DNA from: an uncultured Sutterella sp.
Lineage (GTDB): Bacteria > Pseudomonadota > Gammaproteobacteria > Burkholderiales > Burkholderiaceae_F
NCBI GenBank assembly: GCA_900543805.1
Contig: UQTE01000003.1
Coordinates: forward strand, 62,001-126,000
Length of the DNA stretch: 64,000 nt
Direction of reading: 5' to 3'
Shown in pieces: positions 59,317 to 64,000 of this stretch; positions within the stretch are counted from its first letter, which is position 1; each line of letters begins with the position of its first letter. Made by a program: the position numbers and the translations under genes. Below the pieces are notes generated by a model that saw only the letters and a list, made by a program, of their open reading frames with translations, was not told the DNA's origin and did not search any database.

Positions 59317-60891
59317 TCAACGCCCGGCTTTGATCGCGTCCATGGCGTAGCGGGCGGCGAGGCGTCCCGAGGTGAGCGCGAAGCTCGAGGTGGCGCCTTC
59401 CACCTTGATGTCGTCCGTGTCCATGAAGAGCCCGCCCATGTCGGCGCCCGCCATGTAGAGGTTCGGGATGCTGTCGCCCTGACCGTTCAAAGCTTCGAAG
59501 CGGCGGTTGATCTTGATGCCGCCGAGCGTCAGGAAGTAGGTGCGGATGCCCTTGAGGGCGTAATACGGTCCCTTTTCCATGTCGAAGGCGGCGAGGTGTT
59601 CCTTCTTGCGCCCGAACTCGGCGTCGACGCCTGTCTTCGCGTATTCGTTCACCTTTTCCATGGTGGCCTTGAGGTTTTCAAAGGGCACGCCGATCTGCAT
59701 GGCGAGGTCTTCGAGGGTGTCGGCCTTGAAGGCCCAGCCGCGCTTCATGCCTTCTTCGAAGGTCTTGGGAAGCGCTTTCAGCGGCGTTCCGACGGTGACG
59801 ATCGCATTGAAGGGAATGAGCGGACCGGTGGCTACGAGCTGATCGAATTTCGCCTGGTCGAGGATGTTGTACATGATCCCGCCCGCCGCGGTCATGGCGG
59901 CGTAGACCTCGGTAAAGACCGAACCGCGCGATTCGTTGAAGAAGCGCTCGCCGTTGCGGTCAATCCAAAGCCACGGCTGCGCGAGGGCGCAGCGGCCCTG
60001 CTTGAGCCAATCCTCACCGTTGAACTGGTTGATCGGCGGACGGTCGGGGAGGTAGGGAGCGTTCCCGACCACCTGCGACATGCCGGCCGTGGCGCCGCCC
60101 ACCTTCATCGCCATGTTGATGCCGTCGCCCGTGCGGCCGTCGATGAGCGCACTGCGAAGCCAAATCGGTTCGGAGACGCTCGGGTCGCTCGAGTCCGGAA
60201 CGTACTGCTGAATCATGCCGGGATTCGCGGCAAAGCCGCCCGTTGCGAGAATCACCTTCTTCGCGCGAATGACGACCGTTTCGCCCGTCTTCGTGTCGAC
60301 GGCTTCCACGCCCGTCACGCGCCCGTTCGTGAGAAGAAGCTTCTTCGCGGGCGTTTCCGTGAGGATCGTGGCGCCCTTGGCCTTCGCGGACTCGGCGAGT
60401 TTCGCGACCACGGTCGAGGCGCCGCCCTTGAAGAGGTGCCAGCAATGGAAGGATTCTTCTTCGGGCATGATCGTGCGGATGCCGCGGATCGCGACGCCCT
60501 TGTCGACGACCCAGTCGATGGTTGCGCCCGATTCTGCGATCAGCTGCCGCACGACGTTCGGATTGGTGCGGTAGTGATTGAATTCAAGGAAGCGGTTGAG
60601 CGTACGCTGCACGTCCCACTTGATGCCGTGCTCCTTCTGGTAGCGCGTGCCGATCCCGAGCGACCCTTCGGGGAAGTTCCCGGCGCCGCCCAGAATGGCG
60701 AGCTTTTCAAGAAGCACGGGCTTCAAGCCCTTGTCGGTCGCTTCGGCCGCCGCGGCGATGCCGCTCAAACCGCCGCCCACGATCACGAGGTCCGTGTCCA
60801 TGACGCGCGTCGCCGCAAAGACAGGGCTCGAGAGAAAGCCCGAAGCCATGAGAAGCGAAGCGGTCGCCGTCAGAAAGAATCGACGTTGCAT
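59317..60891 (-). CDS. Exported FAD-binding fumarate-reductase-like flavoprotein
   Basis: The 524-residue protein has a twin-arginine-like signal QRRFFLTATASLLMASGFL and starts at ATG 60891 with AAAGGAGA upstream. The FAD-binding motif is DLVIVGGGLSGIAAAAEA (about 35-52). Later GMSQVVGNAP, HCWHLFKGGA and GLFMDTDDIKVEGA fit the fumarate/urocanate reductase fold. It has no heme domain, so a separate cytochrome must supply electrons, perhaps the one at 15475-15813. The natural acceptor (fumarate, urocanate or another) is not known. Confidence 0.88.
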   Translation of the reverse strand: MQRRFFLTATASLLMASGFLSSPVFAATRVMDTDLVIVGGGLSGIAAAAEATDKGLKPVLLEKLAILGGAGNFPEGSLGIGTRYQKEHGIKWDVQRTLNRFLEFNHYRTNPNVVRQLIAESGATIDWVVDKGVAIRGIRTIMPEEESFHCWHLFKGGASTVVAKLAESAKAKGATILTETPAKKLLLTNGRVTGVEAVDTKTGETVVIRAKKVILATGGFAANPGMIQQYVPDSSDPSVSEPIWLRSALIDGRTGDGINMAMKVGGATAGMSQVVGNAPYLPDRPPINQFNGEDWLKQGRCALAQPWLWIDRNGERFFNESRGSVFTEVYAAMTAAGGIMYNILDQAKFDQLVATGPLIPFNAIVTVGTPLKALPKTFEEGMKRGWAFKADTLEDLAMQIGVPFENLKATMEKVNEYAKTGVDAEFGRKKEHLAAFDMEKGPYYALKGIRTYFLTLGGIKINRRFEALNGQGDSIPNLYMAGADMGGLFMDTDDIKVEGATSSFALTSGRLAARYAMDAIKAGR

Positions 60892-61133
60892 GGAAAGTCT
60901 CCTTTTCCGGTTGATGTCCCCTTCATCATGAACGCGGGCCCGTTCGGTTTTTCGAAACTTGTCGTCGGAATACCGAACGACAAAGATCAACGGCCAAGGC
61001 TTCGCAACGGGCCGTCCGAATCCGAGGAAAAGATTCTTCAAGTTCACGTCAATGGAGGGTGAGGTAACCGACAAACGCTCTCCCGCAACGAGTGTGGTAT
61101 GAACGCGTAAAAGCGGTGGACGATTGGACTTCC

Positions 61134-61148
61134 CGCCACAAATTTTTG
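61134..61148 (+). promoter_or_regulatory. Shared porin upstream box, porin 3
   Basis: CGCCACAAATTTTTG lies 227 bp before porin 3. It resembles the boxes of porins 1 and 2. The gap 60892-61374 contains no gene. Confidence 0.45.
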
Positions 61149-61374
61149 ATAGCCTGTTTTCGACTGCTTCGCTTCTCCCGTCGGGTTTTCCCGCAAAAGA
61201 GCGGAAAAAGTCGTCTTCGGAGGGGGCGGAATGCATGTGCGAGGATGAGCCCAACCCAAAGGGGAAGCCCCGCGGCTCGGCGCGCAATGCCGCGGCTTGG
61301 TTTCCTCAGGGCGTCAACCCAAGGTCCCGCCGTTGTTTCTTACGGGACCGATCAACTCAGAAAGGACACAAAAC

Positions 61375-62589
61375 ATGTTCAAGAAGTCGCTCATCGCGCT
61401 CGTTACGCTTTCCGCCGCGGCCTTCGCCGCCAACGCCGCCGACATCACGCTTTCGGGCCGCATCGACGCGGGTCTCAACTACCACAACGCCAAGAAGACG
61501 AATCACGAATCGTCCGACAACTTCTCCATGAAGTCGGGTCAGTACTCGGCCTCGCGCTTCACGCTCGCCGGCTCCGAAGAACTCGGCAACGGCACTTCCG
61601 TCGGTTTCATCCTCGAAAACGGCTTTGACTCCGACACGGGCGCCTTCTCGCAGGAAGACAAGATCTTCGGTCGTGAAGCCATCGTCTACGTGAAGGGCGA
61701 ATTCGGCACCTTCGCCATGGGCCGCGTCGGCGCGCTCGCTTCCGGTGCCGGATCGTTCAGCCGCATCTACGACTACGCCGCCTTCGGCACGGGCTGGGGC
61801 GACTACGCCGGCGCCAAGGGCGCCTTCATGTTGGGCGACCGCGACCGCTTCGACAACTCGATCACCTACGTGTCGCCCGAATTCGCCGGCCTCACGGTTT
61901 CCGCCCAGTATTCGCTGAAGACGGCCGGCGCCGAAGCTGATCACTCCTCGCTCAACAAGCGCTACGCCGCCTTGGGCGCCACCTACAACCTCGGCGCCTT
62001 CAGCACGGGCCTCGTCGTCGACACGATCATGAACGGCGCCAAGGACGATTCCTACAACACGGAAGATTCGCTCGGCGTTTCCTGGGGCGCTTCGTTTGAC
62101 CTCGGCGTCACGAAGCCCATGGTTCTCGTTCAGTACGGCAAGAACGAAAACAAGTTGGGCGGCTTCAACTTCGCCCAGATGCTCAAGGACTACGGCGATG
62201 AAGATCATCCCTACGCCGCCTCCCGCAACGGCGGTCTGAAGGGCTACGCCGTGGCGCTCGGCGCCGTCACGCCGATTCTCGGCGGCAACCTCTACACGGC
62301 CGTGAACTACACGGACGGCGAACTCGACGGCCGTGCCTACGGCGTGGACTTTAAGGACGACAAGCGCGGCGACGAGCTCGGCTACGCCACGGCCGACGTG
62401 AAGCGCTGGGGTTTTGCCGCGGGCTACGACTACCCGATCTCGAAGCGCACGAAAGTCTACGGCTTTGCCGCCTACAATCAGGGGGAAGCCAAGGCTTCGC
62501 TCTATGATATGAAGGGCCAGCCGGGCAACTCCGGTAAGTTCCGCGAAAAGGACACCGAAGTCGGTTTCGGCATGGTGCACTTCTTCTAA
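61375..62589 (+). CDS. Outer-membrane porin, paralogue 3
   Basis: The 404-residue porin starts MFKKSLIALVTLSAAAFAANAA with AGAAAGGACA upstream (ATG 61375; the longer frame is rejected). Mature strands begin DITLSGRIDAGLNYHN, and it ends MVHFF. It shares long blocks with paralogue 2, including PMVLVQYGKNENKLGGF. Unlike paralogues 1 and 2 it uses C-ending codons almost throughout. That codon difference between close relatives suggests different expression or history. Confidence 0.93.
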   Translation: MFKKSLIALVTLSAAAFAANAADITLSGRIDAGLNYHNAKKTNHESSDNFSMKSGQYSASRFTLAGSEELGNGTSVGFILENGFDSDTGAFSQEDKIFGREAIVYVKGEFGTFAMGRVGALASGAGSFSRIYDYAAFGTGWGDYAGAKGAFMLGDRDRFDNSITYVSPEFAGLTVSAQYSLKTAGAEADHSSLNKRYAALGATYNLGAFSTGLVVDTIMNGAKDDSYNTEDSLGVSWGASFDLGVTKPMVLVQYGKNENKLGGFNFAQMLKDYGDEDHPYAASRNGGLKGYAVALGAVTPILGGNLYTAVNYTDGELDGRAYGVDFKDDKRGDELGYATADVKRWGFAAGYDYPISKRTKVYGFAAYNQGEAKASLYDMKGQPGNSGKFREKDTEVGFGMVHFF

Positions 62590-62631
62590 TTCCGGCTTGA
62601 TCCAGGCTCACGCCCGAACCATCGGACAAAC

Positions 62632-62664
62632 GGGCTCCTCTCTGCTTTGAGTGAGACGGAGCCC
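62632..62664 (+). terminator. Stem-loop after porin 3
   Basis: GGGCTC and GAGCCC close the stem around a loop containing CTCTCTGCTTTGAGTGAG. No T-run follows. Confidence 0.4.
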
Positions 62665-62831
62665 CTGGCGACTCGCTTTCACAGGGCCCCGAAAGCGGGT
62701 CGCTTTGCATTCGGGCGGGCGGTTTTCCCTCCGATCCGCTTCCCATTTCCAGGACGTCGTGAGAAAATGTCGGTTCTCTTATTCGACCCGCTCCGACACA
62801 GAGCGCACGCACCGCGACACCGAGGCCCGCC

Positions 62832-62951
62832 ATGACCGATCCCCAGAAACCGAAGCTCCACGAAAGCTTCTACTCCGTCTTTTCCTTTGTTTTCGGCTGC
62901 ATCATGCTGGGGCTTGTCGCCTATCTCGCCTACGATTGGTTGCAGGGATAA
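62832..62951 (+). CDS. 39-residue single-pass membrane peptide
   Basis: A frame from ATG 62832 to TAA 62949-62951 encodes MTDPQKPKLHESFYSV followed by one membrane segment (about 17-35, FVFGCIMLGLVAYLAYDW in part) and ends LQG. GAGG lies six bases upstream. No family recognised. It lies between porin 3 and the rarD-like gene. Confidence 0.55.
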   Translation: MTDPQKPKLHESFYSVFSFVFGCIMLGLVAYLAYDWLQG

Positions 62952-63023
62952 AACGCTTCACTCATGGCGCACGACTTGCGCCCGCCGCGCTCCCGTACTC
63001 TCCCGTAGAGCGCAGAGGCGTCG

Positions 63024-63944
63024 TCACGCCTTCTTTGCGGCCCGCATTTCCCGCACTTCCGCCGCGCAGAAGACCAAAATCCCCGACCAGATGAAGAGAA
63101 GCGGCAGGAGTTCCTCCTGTCCGAAGGGTTCCTCAAACCAGAAGATTCCGAGAAGAAGCGTGAGGATGGGCGAGAGGTACTGACAGAAGCCGAGGACGTT
63201 CATCGGAAGGTTCATTGCGGCAAAGGTGAAGAGTACGAGCGGAATCGAGGTCACGATCCCCGTCCCGACGAGCGCGAGGGAAAGAACCGTGTCGCCCGTG
63301 AGGAAATGTCCGAGTCCCGCCGACTGCAGGTGCCACGCGTACCAGAGCGCAAAGGGGAGCATGACCGTGACTTCGAGCAGAATCCCGATCTGGGCGTCGA
63401 GCATGAGCTTCTTTTTGAGCGCCCCGTAGAGGCCCCAGGTGGCCGAAACCCCGAGCGCAATCCAGGGGAACCGCCCGAAGGACGCGATCATGAGGGCGAC
63501 CCCGGCGGCCGCGAGCCCGATCGCGGTCCACTTCATGCGCCCGAGACGTTCTGAGAAGAAGACGACGCCCAAGAGCACCGAAATGAGGGGCGTCAAAAAG
63601 GTTCCGATTCCGAGCTGCACGACCTGTTCGGTGACGACGCCGATCACGTTGATCCACCAGTTGAGGGAGGCGAACACCGCGGCCGCGAGCAATAGGACGG
63701 CCCGGCGCGGGTCGTGTACGAGCGTCTTCACCGTTTCCGAAATTTCTTTCCCGCGTCCCCGCACAAGGAGGAGCGCGAGGACGAAAACGAAGGTCCAGAC
63801 GACGCGGTGGGCGATCACTTCCCAGGAATCCGCTCCGGCGAGAAGATTCCAGTAGAGCGCCATGAAGCCCCAGAAGAGGTAGGAGACGAGGGCGGCGGCA
63901 AGGCCGGCTTTTCGGTCGGGACGGTCGGGAGCAGGGTTCGGCAT
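63024..63944 (-). CDS. rarD: RarD-like EamA-family permease
   Basis: The 306-residue protein has ten membrane segments in two EamA repeats. The first half begins LAAALVSYLFWGFMALYW, and VIAHRVVWTFVFVLALLL fits RarD proteins. ATG 63944 (MPNPAPD) is taken because the longer frame from 63992 adds a non-conserved start. RarD proteins are predicted drug/metabolite exporters with unknown substrates. The 63945-64000 stretch holds the upstream region only. Confidence 0.85.
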   Translation of the reverse strand: MPNPAPDRPDRKAGLAAALVSYLFWGFMALYWNLLAGADSWEVIAHRVVWTFVFVLALLLVRGRGKEISETVKTLVHDPRRAVLLLAAAVFASLNWWINVIGVVTEQVVQLGIGTFLTPLISVLLGVVFFSERLGRMKWTAIGLAAAGVALMIASFGRFPWIALGVSATWGLYGALKKKLMLDAQIGILLEVTVMLPFALWYAWHLQSAGLGHFLTGDTVLSLALVGTGIVTSIPLVLFTFAAMNLPMNVLGFCQYLSPILTLLLGIFWFEEPFGQEELLPLLFIWSGILVFCAAEVREMRAAKKA

Positions 63945-64000
63945 GGGATCGGGTTGAGACGGGAATGTGAGGAAGTGTAGCGCAGTCCGCAAAACACCAC

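Overview
The window is GC-rich and gene-dense and looks like the chromosome of a Burkholderiales bacterium of the Sutterellaceae type (Sutterella, Parasutterella and relatives). This is inferred from three tandem-family porins beginning MFKKSLIA, a Tat-exported fumarate-reductase-like flavoprotein, a tetraheme cytochrome, FeoA/FeoB iron uptake, pEtN-cellulose genes and many orphan binding proteins. No rRNA, tRNA, CRISPR array, insertion sequence or phage was seen.

Layout. 0-2.2 kb: a LysR gene broken by an in-frame TAG, and a DUF4143-type ATPase set among palindromes. 2.2-7.2 kb: a leftward ABC-uptake operon (binding protein, two permeases, ATPase, phosphodiesterase) behind a good Pho box. 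7.2-11.1 kb: FeoC-like gene diverging from feoA-feoA-feoB. 11.2-13.0 kb: arsR, an ArsP-like permease and a mini-thioredoxin. 13.4-25.5 kb: reductase, LpxH-like hydrolase, tetraheme cytochrome, pseudouridine synthase, a ketosynthase-dehydratase fusion, a periplasmic binding lipoprotein behind a phenylalanine attenuator, a LysE exporter, NfeD/SPFH genes and rplQ. 25.5-31.6 kb: an accessory island holding an AlbA_2-type regulator between long direct repeats, a beheaded adhesin and a second DUF4143 ATPase flanked by hairpin repeats. 31.7-39.8 kb: bcsA-bcsB-bcsZ-bcsG behind a leader terminator. 40.3-54.8 kb: secreted PepE, a lipoprotein, an orphan HipA, asparaginase, an M20 hydrolase, an orphan binding protein, a decayed acetyltransferase, a P-type ATPase operon, an SDR and an EamA gene with an in-frame TAG. 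54.9-64 kb: three porins, a LysR regulator, the flavoprotein, a 39-residue membrane peptide and rarD.

The strongest new signals are: (1) a leader peptide rich in Phe codons, with mutually exclusive hairpins, ahead of an ABC binding lipoprotein; (2) arrays of AAGTATACTT boxes spaced about 12 bp around an AlbA_2 gene that lies between direct repeats, with related boxes 23 kb away beside a DUF4143 gene; (3) private palindromes and 3' hairpins around each DUF4143 ATPase; (4) two otherwise intact genes interrupted by TAG, while no gene read here ends in TAG; (5) a cellulose synthase whose PilZ motifs are degenerate. All functions are read from sequence motifs and family knowledge; no database search was run.
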